Below are positions 26,318 through 37,200 of a stretch of DNA of 64,000 nucleotides, one piece after another; the first letter of the stretch is position 1; each line of letters starts with the position of its first letter. The stretch is taken from the NCBI GenBank assembly GCA_025094145.1, contig JALLLS010000021.1, positions 186,001-250,000 on the forward strand, written 5' to 3'. The position numbers and the translations under genes were made by a program. Below the pieces are notes generated by a model. The model ran no database searches, was not told where the DNA came from, and saw only the letters and a list, made by a program, of their open reading frames with translations. The DNA comes from Spinellus fusiger. Lineage: Eukaryota > Mucoromycota > Mucoromycetes > Mucorales > Phycomycetaceae.

Positions 26318-27106
26318 TATAATGAAAGGCAATGTAAGATCTAAGAGGTACGTAGATCTCGAGAGAGATTGACTATCAACACAAAGACCGCACACAAAAG
26401 GGGGAATCGGGGGATGTTCTTAACGGAGTAGTCTTTCTGAATTAGCAGAAAGACACATACCGGAGACGAAAGAGTGTTCACCAACAATAGTGACAGAGAC
26501 CAACAAGAGGGTATGTAACCTACAGTGTTACAGGGACGGGAAAGGAGATTGTGACAAAACAGAAAATACAAAAGAGAAAAGGGGATACTGACGGTTTCGA
26601 TATTTAGAGCGACATGGCTCCACAATACAGTTCAAAAGATACCAAGGAAATTCGATGTTTATTAGAGAGGTCTATCCCAAGGTATATCCACAATATCGTC
26701 AGTGGAATTCTAGTCCTATGTATTTAGCTATTTCGATATATATTAATCAACGTCTCAGTAACTTCCGAGCCAACAGATAAGTCACTCCTGCCTATCATTA
26801 CAGTGTGTATAAGCAAAGTAGCCTCAAACAGGAAATACAGTACAACACGAGAATATCAATAAATGCTCTTCCACACCATGATTCGAACCAGCGACCTTCA
26901 CGTAGAACTCTAGTAGTGGTGACTATGCATGAAAGCCTCAATGATTGAACCCAGCACTGGACTCATAATACTCTTTTATTAGTATTCATCCAAGTTGTAT
27001 GGATTATAAGCGTGTAGAACAATAACACTGTTGATTTACTAATGAGTATATTACAAGAATATGCATATGTGGTGTGTTTATTGAATACAAATATTAGTTA
27101 ACAATT
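26318..27106. other. intergenic between TIR copy 3 and LTV1
   Basis: 26340-26640 is GC-richer than the desert but only has a low-complexity minus-strand ORF. 26868-26935 is tRNA-like (listed separately). The remainder up to 27106 is probably the LTV1 3' flank. Confidence 0.4.
26868..26935 (-). pseudogene. tRNA-like relic with B-box motif
   Basis: On the minus strand GGTTCGAATC, a perfect pol III B-box/T-loop core, is preceded by an A-box-like stretch (GCATAGTC...). The segment ends CTTTCAT and GTGGAAG can pair over seven positions, two of them G-U, as an acceptor stem. The T and anticodon stems do not pair properly, so it is not a sound tRNA gene. A second B-box-like GGGTTCAATC sits about 15 nt further upstream on the same strand (near 26950). 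A tRNA pseudogene or the head of a tRNA-derived SINE are both possible. Confidence 0.35.
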
Positions 27107-28918
27107 CTAAGGAATATGGGCAACACCCTTTGCTTTACGACGTTGTTGAGCCACTTGCTGCTGTCGACTTTCTTCATTTTTGAAAGCAATCTGTGTTGTT
27201 TTCTTTTCTATTCGTCGATTCTAATACGGCGTTAATGAAAGAAAAGAAAGAGTAAATTTTACCTTTTTAGCGTCTTTCACTGCTTGTTTTCTTAATTTTT
27301 TATCTTCTTTGCTTTCTTCTTTTGACCGCCGAACACCGAGGTTCTGTCGTGCTTCCTCATCTTCCTCATCTTCCTCATCTTCCTCATTCTCATCCTCCTC
27401 TTCCTTCTTCATATTCTTCTTTCTTAATTTTCTCTCTACTTCAATTAGAACAGGCATTCCTGTCTTGGGATCAATAGTAATTTTCTTCTTTGGTCCTCTG
27501 TCAGAAATAAGCTGTGGGTGGTTTTCAAGATTTGAATATGTAGACAAAACACTCTGACAATCCCATGCTGCTCGTTCACGTTGGACAGGACGACTCCAAA
27601 GATTCTCTCCGTTGGTGTCTTTCTTTGGCTCTTTTACTTTAGCAGTCAATATGCTTTCATTGTGTTCTGATAGATGGGTTACTGTTAAGGCTTGTCGAAT
27701 AGTAGCCAACTGTTCTGATGTGTCTCCGTCCAGCTTAAACTGCATCTTTTTGCCCACAACTTCATATTTATCCAAGAAATCATCCAAAATATCATCAAAA
27801 TCGGCTCTTTCTTCACCAAACTCATCCTCCTCTTCATCATCATCGTTCATATATTCCTCCTCAATCTTTATGCTGGTTAGAATACATAATAAATAGCCCT
27901 ATACCTTTTCAAAGCGATCATCCAGTAATCGCAGCTGGCTGTTACGGTGCATTACAGAAGAAGACATGGAGAACCCAGTGCCCACCGTCTGTCTATCAGC
28001 CTTTTCTTCTTGATCCTCATCATCAGAGCCCTCCTGTTTCTTGTTCTTTTGGAAACTACACGGAGACTATAAGCTAATGGAAGATGCTTGCTTGTACTTA
28101 CTTTCTGAAAGCAGCCTGCCAGTCATAGGTGCCATCATTATCAAACACTTCCTCAACCTCCTCTTCTTCTTCCTCTTCCTCTTCCCACTCCTCTTCCTCT
28201 GGATCATATAGTTCACCCTCTTCATTGAGCTCATCAAAGAAACTATCCTGCAGCTGATCCTCTACATACTCTTCATCTTCCAAGGCCTCCATGACTTCAC
28301 GGAGACGAGGATCCATGTCAGGCTGAAGACCATTCTCTAATCCAGTGTCTCTACGACTTCCTCCAATTTCGACAGTGGAGGGCAAGACACTTGTTGGCAA
28401 ATGAATCAATGTTCTGTCCTTGCCATCCTGTTCTTCATCACGTAACACTAGCCCACCTGGCTTTGGTTTCTCCCTTTTCCCGGGTGCTTCCAAAAACACA
28501 GCCTCGGGATTATTGCCCATAGGCTTCAAGTGCTGCATATAGTCATATTCCGCATCATCAAAGTAGATACCATGGAGAGCTGCCTGTCCAACCCGTCTAC
28601 AGATACACCGTCGTTAATTCCTTTTGTTCATTGTCCAAGTGACTTGTCTTACTGGTCAATCTCATCCTGAGTGAGTTTTATAGGCTTCTGCTGGAGTGCT
28701 GCTAATTCTTCTTTTGTTTTGTACTAAGGCATGAAAATAAGAAACAAGTCTGAGGCATGGTTTTTTTTTAAAGATACCTTTTTGATATTGCCTGGAACAA
28801 CTTCCTGCAATACAAGTTCAGAAGCGTCTGTGTCATTAATCAGAGGATCTCTTTGAGAACGATGAACGACATGAAAGTGCTTGGCTGTCTTTCGATCAAT
28901 AAATGTCTTTTTAACCAT
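27107..28918 (-). CDS. LTV1: Low-temperature-viability protein LTV1 (40S ribosome assembly factor)
   Basis: Six exons (28918-28778, 28723-28653, 28596-28102, 28055-27905, 27859-27263, 27220-27107) close in phase to 522 residues. The N-terminus 'KKTFIDRKTAKHFHVVHRSQRDPL' (27 residues in, split here by description) is the LTV1 signature. Further features are 'GIYFDDAEYDYMQHLKP', acidic stretches, 'NSQLRLLDDRFEK' and a basic C-terminus 'QQVAQQRRKAKGVA'. LTV1 binds Rps3/Rps20/Enp1 on nascent 40S subunits and is released by casein kinase during late cytoplasmic maturation (family knowledge). The Asp/Glu-rich runs make long poly-TCC/TTC tracts on the plus strand, which explain the Ser-rich antisense frames there. 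It shares a 266-bp head-to-head intergenic region with BFR1. Confidence 0.95.
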
Positions 28919-29184
28919 GCTGGTGAGTGAATAGAAAAAGAAAAAGAAAGGAAAAAAGGAACGATTTGGGAGTGGAGTTGAAAATTCAAGCAAAGACAGT
29001 GACAGTGACAGTGACAGTATGGGTGGCTTATCCATTGGCCCTGTCCCCTGGGCAGAGATTGATTGGCTCATAATACACCCATCCACCCTACCTTGTTAAA
29101 GCGCCACTCTCCTTCTCACTTGCTCCTCACCTCGAGTGCTTTCCTTTTTATTTATTATATTTATTAAATAACTTTCCTTCTGTG
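28919..29184. promoter_or_regulatory. bidirectional promoter region between LTV1 and BFR1
   Basis: 266 bp separate the two start codons. The region contains a GACAGT-type short tandem repeat (about 28994-29020) and AT-rich flanks next to both starts. No TATA box in a clear position was recognised. Sharing of control elements is inferred from spacing only. Confidence 0.45.
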
Positions 29185-31106
29185 ATGGCCGATTCCTCCT
29201 TAGTGACCTCTGTGACAGCTACTCAGGGTATCAAAAAGCCCAATGAAGAAGCCTACAAGAAGCAGCTGGAAGAAATGAACGCCAGAATAGAGAAGCTCAA
29301 GGCAGAGTCTGTAAGTTTTTATTATTTTTATTATTTTTATTTTTATTATTTTTATTAGTATTTTTATTAGTATTATTAGTAGTAGCATTATTATTTTAAA
29401 GAGAGAAAGAGAAGTGAGGACATCTGCTTTGGAGAGAGAGAAAGAGCAGTGGCATGAGTGACATACTTGTCTTTGGCTGATGGAGAAAGACACCCTTTTC
29501 TTTTTTCTTTTTTTCTTTTTTTCTTTGTTTATTATTGTATTCCTTTATGACTATAGTTTTATCTAAAATGCCACGCCCTGACTCTCTTGTCTTTTTCTCT
29601 TTTCTGCCTAGGAAGCTGTCAAGGAAAAGATCAGCAAGTTGCCTGGAAAGACCGAAAACACCCGCAAGGAAGAAATCAAGGAGACATTGAATGGGCTCCG
29701 TTCCAAGCAGGCTGACATCAAGAATGGCAAAAAGGCTGTCTATGAACAAATGAATGCTGTTCAGGACTCTATCAGAAAGAAGGTATAGCCATCCCTAACC
29801 CTCTACGCACTGCTGTTTCATGGAAAGAGAGATCTAGAGAGAGAAAGAGAAAACTAAAAAGAAAGAGTATGGTTCATCGGGATTAGGTGGGCACTATCAA
29901 GGCTTTCCAGGCCAAGGTTCCTTACAAGAACATTGCTGAGGTGGATGAGCGTATCATGTAACTATCGAGACATGTCTCTGTCTGTTGTATTGACTTATTC
30001 TTCTAGTGAGCTCGAGACAAAGATCGAGAGTGGCGTCAGACTTGTTGAGGAGAAAAAGGTAAACATTTTCCCTCTGCATGTCTTACTCACACTTCACGTT
30101 TACTTTACTCTCTCCCTCCCCTTCTCTCTAGATGCTCCAAGAAATCTCACTGTTGAAGCGCAGTAGAAGCCAAGTAGAGGATCTAGACAAACAACAAGCT
30201 GTCATTGATCGTGAAAAGGTCATCTACACTGAGCTCAAGCAGAAGATCGACGACGGTGATGCCAAAAAGTACAGTGAGCAGTTTGAGACTCACAACAACG
30301 AGTACAAAAAGATCGTTGAAGAAGAGATCAAGCTCAGAGACAGCCACAACAAGCTCAGAGATGAGAGAACTCGTCTTCGTGGTCTCTTGGACGAAGAGTT
30401 CAATGCTCTCCGTACCCTGCGTGATGAGCACCGCAAGGCCAATGACGAATACTACACCTTCATTCGTCAGTTCCGTGAGCAGAAGCGTGCCCAGGAGCGT
30501 CAGCGTAAATTGCAGGCAGAGGCTGACCAACGCAAAGAATTGGCAGAACAGGAGCTTGAGCTTGCTTCCATGCCTGCCTTTTCTAGTGAGATTGCCTTGT
30601 GCGATAACCTTGCTAAATACCTCAGTGGATTTGTCAGCAGTGGGAATGCCACCGAGGGAGAGGTGGCTGCTGTTGCTGCTACACCCATCAACGTACCCCA
30701 GGGCATGGTGGTGTTGAAAAAGACAGATGTTGAAGAGGGCTACTTTATGGGAGGAGGAAAGAAAAAGGGCGCAAAGGGCATCTCAGGCCCCAAAGCACCC
30801 ACTGCTGCCAAGAAGTCGGACGCACTCAAGCTGCCCTTGACGACCCTCGAGGACTTCTTTACTATCAAGGTCACTGTGCCGACCAAGATATCGGAAGTGG
30901 CTGCCACTCTGGAGAAACTCAAGGAGAAGAAAGAGTACTACTTGAACGAACAGCCCAAGGCCACTGAGAACAACAGACAAAAGGCTATTGCCAAGATTGC
31001 TGCCATGGAAAAGGAAGAGGAAGAAAGACTTGCCCAGGAAGCTGCAGAGAAAAAGGCTGCCCAGGAAGAGAAGGTTGCAGAGGTGACAGAAACAGAGAAA
31101 GAATAA
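29185..31106 (+). CDS. BFR1: BFR1-like mRNA-binding / nuclear segregation protein
   Basis: Five exons (29185-29310, 29612-29782, 29887-29957, 30007-30058, 30132-31106) give 464 residues, close to yeast Bfr1 (470). The protein is almost wholly charged coiled coil: 'KKPNEEAYKKQLEEMNARIEKL' at the start (22 residues in the protein, paraphrased here as the first heptads), 'VPYKNIAEVDERI', then long Glu/Lys/Arg heptads to ~300. A Gly/Lys patch 'YFMGGGKKKGAKG' and a second coiled coil follow. Yeast Bfr1 associates with polysomes, Scp160 and ER-bound mRNAs and affects ploidy (family knowledge). Codon use is strongly biased to C/G-ending codons relative to other genes in the window, consistent with high expression. 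Intron 1 (301 nt) is unusually long and holds TTATTTTTA repeats. Confidence 0.92.
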
Positions 31107-31396
31107 AAGGCACGGACAGATGGTATAGTGTCTTTTTTGTTCGTACACTGTGAATAGACGATACTACAGTACAGACATTTACTATCTATCTATTTGATAT
31201 TTTATTTTATTTTATTTTTTTTTAAAAAAAAAAAGTATGGTTTTATCATTGACTTAATAAATATACAACTCTCTTTCTTATTCTGTCAATGTATCGATGA
31301 AGAAGAGAGAATATCAATGAAGAAGAGAGAATACACTGCTAATAAATGGATCAGAAAAAAAGAAAGAAAGAAAGAAAAAGAAAAAAACGACTTCTC

Positions 31397-32047
31397 CTAG
31401 GGGTGGGTGGGCAGTAGGCACGGGCGAGTGTAGGCGTCTATGGAGGAATAGATGGGCAAAGAAAGAATATAGGCATCTTTGCACTCCATAGAATAGTAGT
31501 ACTGTTTAGCTATATCCACTTTTTGGAATCCATGCTTCTGATAAAAAGAAATTGCTACTTGGTTTGTTACTTGTACATGTAAGTAGACATTATAAATGCG
31601 TGGATAAGTAGAGGCTGCTGCTTGCATAATAATATGACTTAGCAATCGGTGGCCTAAATACAGCCACAGTGGACGGGTGAGCTTCCAAGGCTATTTCAAC
31701 CAGTAGCCTACCTAGTCCGAGATTCCTATAAGGCTGTAATACACCTAGTGTCTGGATATAGACAGAGGCATAGTAGCTATAAGGGTGGGACTCTATACGG
31801 CAACAGATACTGCCTACATACATATCATTGTACAGCACTAAAGACGTGTAAGTCCAGTCTGCACTTCCACCACCTCCACCAACCTACCCACTTGTGCAAA
31901 TGGCCCTGCTTCGAGTGCTGCCTTGTAGAAACTGCTGTTATAGGCTATAGGGAACAGATGGGCATGGAGGCTGATCAGTTGACTGATATTGTGGGTGGTG
32001 ACATTGGCAAGCTTAATGGAGGGAGGGAGTGAAGGCAGCGGAGACAT
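31397..32047 (-). CDS. NAA50: N-alpha-acetyltransferase 50 (NAA50, GNAT family)
   Basis: Three exons (32047-31888, 31837-31712, 31653-31397) close in phase to 180 residues, the usual NAA50 size. The spliced product shows 'LFPIAYNSSFYK', 'YVGSICCRIE', the acetyl-CoA loop 'YRNLGLGHRLL' (R/Q-x-x-G-x-G/A), then 'YNVYLHVQVTNQVAISFYQK' and 'GFQKVD...YY'. These correspond block by block to human NAA50, including the 'YLHVQ.SNE.AI.FY' acetyl-CoA/peptide wall. The enzyme acetylates N-terminal Met followed by hydrophobic residues and acts with NatA on ribosomes. The 60-nt second intron is supported by restoring this loop. The annotated start is the first ATG in frame. A LINE lies only 24 bp upstream. 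Confidence 0.92.
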
Positions 32048-32070
32048 GTCAAAAGCCAAGGCAGGAACAG

Positions 32071-33519
32071 TTCAAAGTATTTTTTTATTTGTGGGTATTG
32101 ATTGCTATTCGCGCATTGGGCATGTTAGCCACCCTATGAGAACTTTTGGAAAAAAAATAAGAATAAACAAATAAACACTTCAAATACGAAAGTGAAAAAA
32201 AGAATGCAAATGAATGGGAAACAGAGAGAAAAGAGAATATAGAACCTCAATGAGGGAAAAATGATGAAAAATGAGAAATGATGGTAAAATGAGAATTATG
32301 AATAGACATCCAAAAGGCCATAAAGTCAGCAAGGAAACCAGGACACCAAAAAGATAACCGTCATCCTGTGGCGATTCGAAATCCAACGAGGGATACTTAG
32401 AGCAACTCGGACAATCCTGAGGACACAAATACAGCAACTACACTAGCAGCTTCTGGCTTTGCTAAACGGGTTAAGAATGGGTGGTAGAGGAGAGATCGGA
32501 GGAGAAGTGAGGATACAGCGTCTGTTGCTGCAGGAGTCTTTGCACTCTATGGCGGCGTTGGCGTTCCCGCTCAACACACCCATCAGCAGCCTCAATGAGC
32601 AGGCTACCAGCTGATGGCTCTACCTCAAAGTCTCGAGTAGACGTGGCTCGATCAATGGCTTGCAGCAGTATTAAAAAACTGGGCCAAAGGTCTCGCCATT
32701 TAACAAAAGACTTAACCGTGCGCGGCAGAAGATTTAGACAATAGTCAATTGGATGAATGTCTTGTGGTGGTGCAGGAACTAGGAAGAACAAGAACGTGGA
32801 GCGTTCATGGTCAACGAATGTGCAAGTGAGAAAGTGGTCCCGATTGGCAGATGGGTGGCCACATTGGCAAGGAGCTGAAGGTGTTGGTGGTAACCAAGCA
32901 ATCCTCCATTTTAGTAGACGATGTCTTTCTTTGCGCGTGCACGGTAGTAGAAGAATTGGATCCCAAACAGGTCTACATAGTCCACGGGCCACCGTCACCA
33001 GCGGATTCTTGCCACGTACTAGACTAGTAATTTCACTTTGAAGACGTTCAAGATAAGCTACTTTTAATGGATATTTAGGAGGGTTGTGAGCCCGTCCTAT
33101 TCTTTGAGCATTTTGCCAGAGTACATTGCCACGTAGCTTAATCCATCTGGCTTTACTCTGGGGTGCTTCAAGCTGCGGGACAAGGCACCAGAGGAGGGTG
33201 TCTTCAGGAAGGGTAGCTGCGCGCTCAACAAATTTGGCTTGCAGATAAAGAAAACGAGAGTATATGTTAGGGAGGGCAGCTAATTGGGCAACCTGGATCG
33301 TTCCAAACCTAGCAGTAGCAGATCTAGCAAGACAAAGTCTCAGACAAGCAGACTGACAGATTTGTAGCGGGCGGATGCCTAGTCTATTGACATTACAAAT
33401 AGCCAACCCATACTCAAGGATAGGCCGAACAAAAACAGTATACGCTCTTAGGGCTGCTGTAATCCCAAAGCCATACATGTTTACACCCATTCCTCTCAGC
33501 TTTTGCATTACTGCAATTG
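32071..33519 (-). mobile_element. LINE-C, 5'-truncated L1-type retrotransposon with target duplication
   Basis: Matches the 3' 1.45 kb of LINE-A almost perfectly (C-terminal ORF2 plus 3'UTR). It is flanked by the 16-bp duplication GCCAAGGCAGGAACAG at 32055-32070 and 33520-33535. It carries the last ~345 codons of ORF2 (33508-32471, open to the natural stop), including the CQCGHPS...H...C knuckle, but no endonuclease or RT. It is a recent insertion judging by the intact duplication and near-identity to LINE-A. Confidence 0.92.
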
Positions 33520-33535
33520 GCCAAGGCAGGAACAG

Positions 33536-34229
33536 AAACCAGTGTCAGCTTTTCTCTTTAGGAGTATCAAATAGGATAGAATAGGATAGAATAGGACTCA
33601 ATGAGGTAGGATTTTCCCTCATGGATGAAATGATAAACCTATAGCCAAACATTGAACTTCTCTCCCCTCCCCTCCCCCTCCCTCATATAGAATAGAATAG
33701 AGGAATGCTATTTGATCGGTTGTTGTTATTTGGACAGCAATATTGAAAGAATCTTCCCCTAGCAACCCATCAGAAACACCGCTTGTCCTACATATTTCCT
33801 TGTTTATGGTTGCCATGGATTTCTAGTATAGCCATCAACCCGTCAAAAAATGCCACTGAATCTCATCACGTGAAATGTATATAAAAGGCAAGAATAGGAA
33901 GAAGAAAGAAAATCAAGTTATAGCATGACAAGGGTTCATTTACTTTTATAGACTCTTTGATTTCTTCCCTCAAGTGGTTGTCATGGCCAACACCTTAAGG
34001 TTTTCGGGAGTTGAATATTGGTATCCAAGCAAATCAAAACCTCCCCTGCTGTGGCGTTCTGCAACGATCATCTTTGAGATTGATTATAGCTCGTATTATA
34101 TTTTTAATATTTTTTTTAATATTTTTAATATTTTATATTCTTGCATTAGTATCTTTCCTCTCTTCTTTCTCTCTTCTTCTCTCCTTTTCCTTTTCTTTTA
34201 TATTGCCTATTCTTATTGGCTATTTCTCA
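33536..34229. other. intergenic between LINE-C and the potassium channel
   Basis: Holds a short GGATAGAATA tandem repeat (33569-33595), purine/pyrimidine tracts, a TATATAAAAG box-like motif near 33876-33885 and TTTTTAATA iterations just before the proposed channel start. No separate gene is seen. Confidence 0.4.
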
Positions 34230-37200
34230 ATGCTTCTTAGAAATAAGGCCAATGGTGAACCAGCAGAGGAAGACGAAGAAAACCTACTTTGCATAAAATC
34301 AACTCATACTTATGGTACGACTCTGGACACTCAGCTACCGAAGAAATTGCCGAGTGCATCCGCTCGTTCGAGTATTAAAGAAGACAATTGCTCTTCAAGG
34401 GGCAATAGTGATGTGGACGACGCTACTGACATTGCCAAGAGAAGAAAGAGAAGACTGCAGAAACGACACCACTCCCGACCAAGACTCGTCACTCAGTTTT
34501 CTAATATTGTCCTTGGCAGCCATAAGAGTGATGAGACAAACGATGTGCCAGATCTTGTTTTGCCTTTACTGGATCCAAAGTAAAGAGTGGAAGCGATGTC
34601 TCAGCAGTCACTTTGTGCTGAATACACTCTATTAGGGCACCGGAAGTGATAGAGTCTGTACCTGCTCAACTCACACTTGAGCCATGGTTCACAAGACGCT
34701 CTAAAGTGCATTTAAGCACTGTCAGGTCCAATTATAAGTCAAGCCGTAAACACACTCGGTAACATGGAAGAAAGAAAGAAAAAGATATTCACTGACATGT
34801 TGGATAATCACCCTCGCCAGTGAAGAAGATAAGATATTTAGTGTCAAGAGTGCTCTGGCCTTCTTCTTCACCAACAACCCATACATTCTCGGTGCAAAGA
34901 AGATTTTATTCGGCAACAAGAGTATTGTGTTGTTTGTAAGTTCTTATTCTTCATAGCAAAGGGATGGGGAGCATTCTAGTATTGACATAGCCCTACATAT
35001 GATCTGTGTTTAGGTCAATTTGGACTTGCTGGTGGATTTACTCTTCTGTTTGGCGTATCTTGTTGAAATGAAGCAGGAGGCAGATGTTGATCTTTATCCA
35101 CCTTGGCTCTACAAATGGCGGTCCTATGATTTATGGTAGGAAACAACACCCTGTAAAGCCTATTCATAGTAGGGAATGTTAGGCTCTTTTGTCAATTTCT
35201 TAGTATTTGGAATACAGGCTCCTTTCTTATGCGTAAGTCACTGTTGCATTGGGTGAATTCATTTCTTACTCTAATATTATCTCTCGCTTGTATTATTGTG
35301 CTATTTAGGCGTCTTTATGAATGTGTATCCGTTGTCTGTTCTTTTGAGTTTTCGGTCTTTCATTGAGCTTATGACCACTGTCCCCTTTCTCATCTCCAAC
35401 TTCATAGAACATGGCGAATATCTTTACGGTAATTCCTCTTGTGCCAATCAATAGTCTCTGTGTGGATACTAATTCTTCATAGTGCCTTACTTTTTGCGCA
35501 GTTGGGTATTGCTGCTAAGAGTCAAGAGTGCCATGAAGATAGAGATTAACCTCCAGATAACAGGTAGAATCAGAGAAAGAGAATAAGAAGACTAAGTACA
35601 GTTGGGGGAAAATGTTACAGATAAGCCAGTGGATCCTCTAAAAACTAAACTTATCCAATTGATTGTTACTATTGCTGCACTCTTGTATAATGGAATGTCT
35701 GCTTTTCAGTACTGTGAAGTGACATTTGGAGAAACCAACTATACTATTCTGGAATCACTGTGGGTGGGATGGACTATTTGACAAACTGGCTCACCTATTT
35801 CATGGTCTACTATTTGTAGTTATGTTGTAATGGTAACATTATCAACTGTGGGTTATGGAGGTAATCTAATTGAACTGTACAGAAATCAACTCTATTTTCT
35901 CATTCATAGTATAATGGTACTCTAGATATTACTCCTCATACAGACGCAAGTCGTATTGTAATGATGCTGCTCATTGTTATTTCTTTGGCTGTTTTGCCCA
36001 GTTTATTGGCTGACTCTCTTAGTACACTTCGAAAGCGTCAAGGTAAATAAACAAGGCACTGTATTTTAAAAGAAAAAGAAAGGGTACTGACTCTGCTATT
36101 GATATGCTTTATAGATGGCGGTGGCTATGTTTCCAAAGGGGCAGTGCCGTTTATTCTAATTGTGGGCACATTTACACCTGAGCAAGTCAGTGATATCTTG
36201 GATGGATTTTTGAATGCGGTATAAAGAATATATATATTTATAAAAAAAAAGTCAAATAGGTACAGACTAATAATGAAAATTGTATTTAGGAACATACACA
36301 GAGTCATTTAAATGTTGTATTCCTAGACACTAACCGTCCAACAGAAGAGCTAAAGTTAATGGAAAGAAACTCCATGTGGGGTCATCGAATTCAGTTTCTT
36401 TATGGATCTGTGCTGGTAATAAGATAAAATCCCTCTCTCCTGCTAATAACCACACCTTTCTAGAATGAGAAAACATTGCAAAGAGTGGTAAGTGGGATAC
36501 ATAGCCATCCAAGGCCACACTAGTTAATGCCTCTTGTCTTATTGTCTGTCTATCAAAAGAGAGCACGCTATGCAAAGGCAATCATAACAATGTCAGGTAA
36601 TAGAGTGGTAAATGTCAGAGAGACAGAAGATAACCCCTCTGCTTCATAGACAACAACGCCCCTGAACCAGCCAAAGAAGATGAAAGAAACACTGTGCGTT
36701 TATGGTCACTCTATTGCTATACAACTACGCATAATGTTCCCATTTACACCTACAATCTCTATCCAAGTACAGCTATTTATCAGAAAGTAGCTACGGAAAT
36801 CATTTGCCTTCGAGAGTTCAAGCAGTATCTGTTGGCTATGAACTGTCAGTGTCGAGGTGCCTCTACTCTCCTGACAAACCTTTTGCATCAGAGAGAGCCT
36901 ATTGATAGGTATGATGAGCCCTGGCAAGCACAATATGGTAGGCATTGTAGACATATTCACACTCCCCTGATTCTCATCTCATTTCTATAAGATGATGGAT
37001 CATGCAATGAGATCTATGTTGCTTCTCCTGAAGAATGCCTTGTGGGGTTATCTTTCAAAGATGCTGCCTGGGTAAGCCCTATACCACCTTGAGATATCTA
37101 CTTAATCATTGGCCCCCAACAGTTTCTCTATTCAGAATTCCAGGTGATTCTGTTTGCTATCAAGATAGACAGTGAGGAGGGAAGTGAGCATGACCATATC

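Noticed and set aside
26341..26625. 94-codon minus-strand ORF
   Set aside because: Hydrophobic low-complexity frame between repeats without recognisable similarity.
27309..27557. Ser-rich plus-strand frames opposite LTV1
   Set aside because: They are the antisense of LTV1 Asp/Glu runs (poly TCC/TTC), not a separate gene.
30205..30717. 170-codon plus-strand frame and several minus-strand frames over BFR1
   Set aside because: Shadow frames of a long, C/G-ending-codon-biased coiled-coil gene, which keeps other frames open.
31590..31645. frameshift in NAA50
   Set aside because: A 60-nt GT...AG intron (31711-31654) restores the acetyl-CoA-binding loop and the family alignment, so no frameshift is needed.
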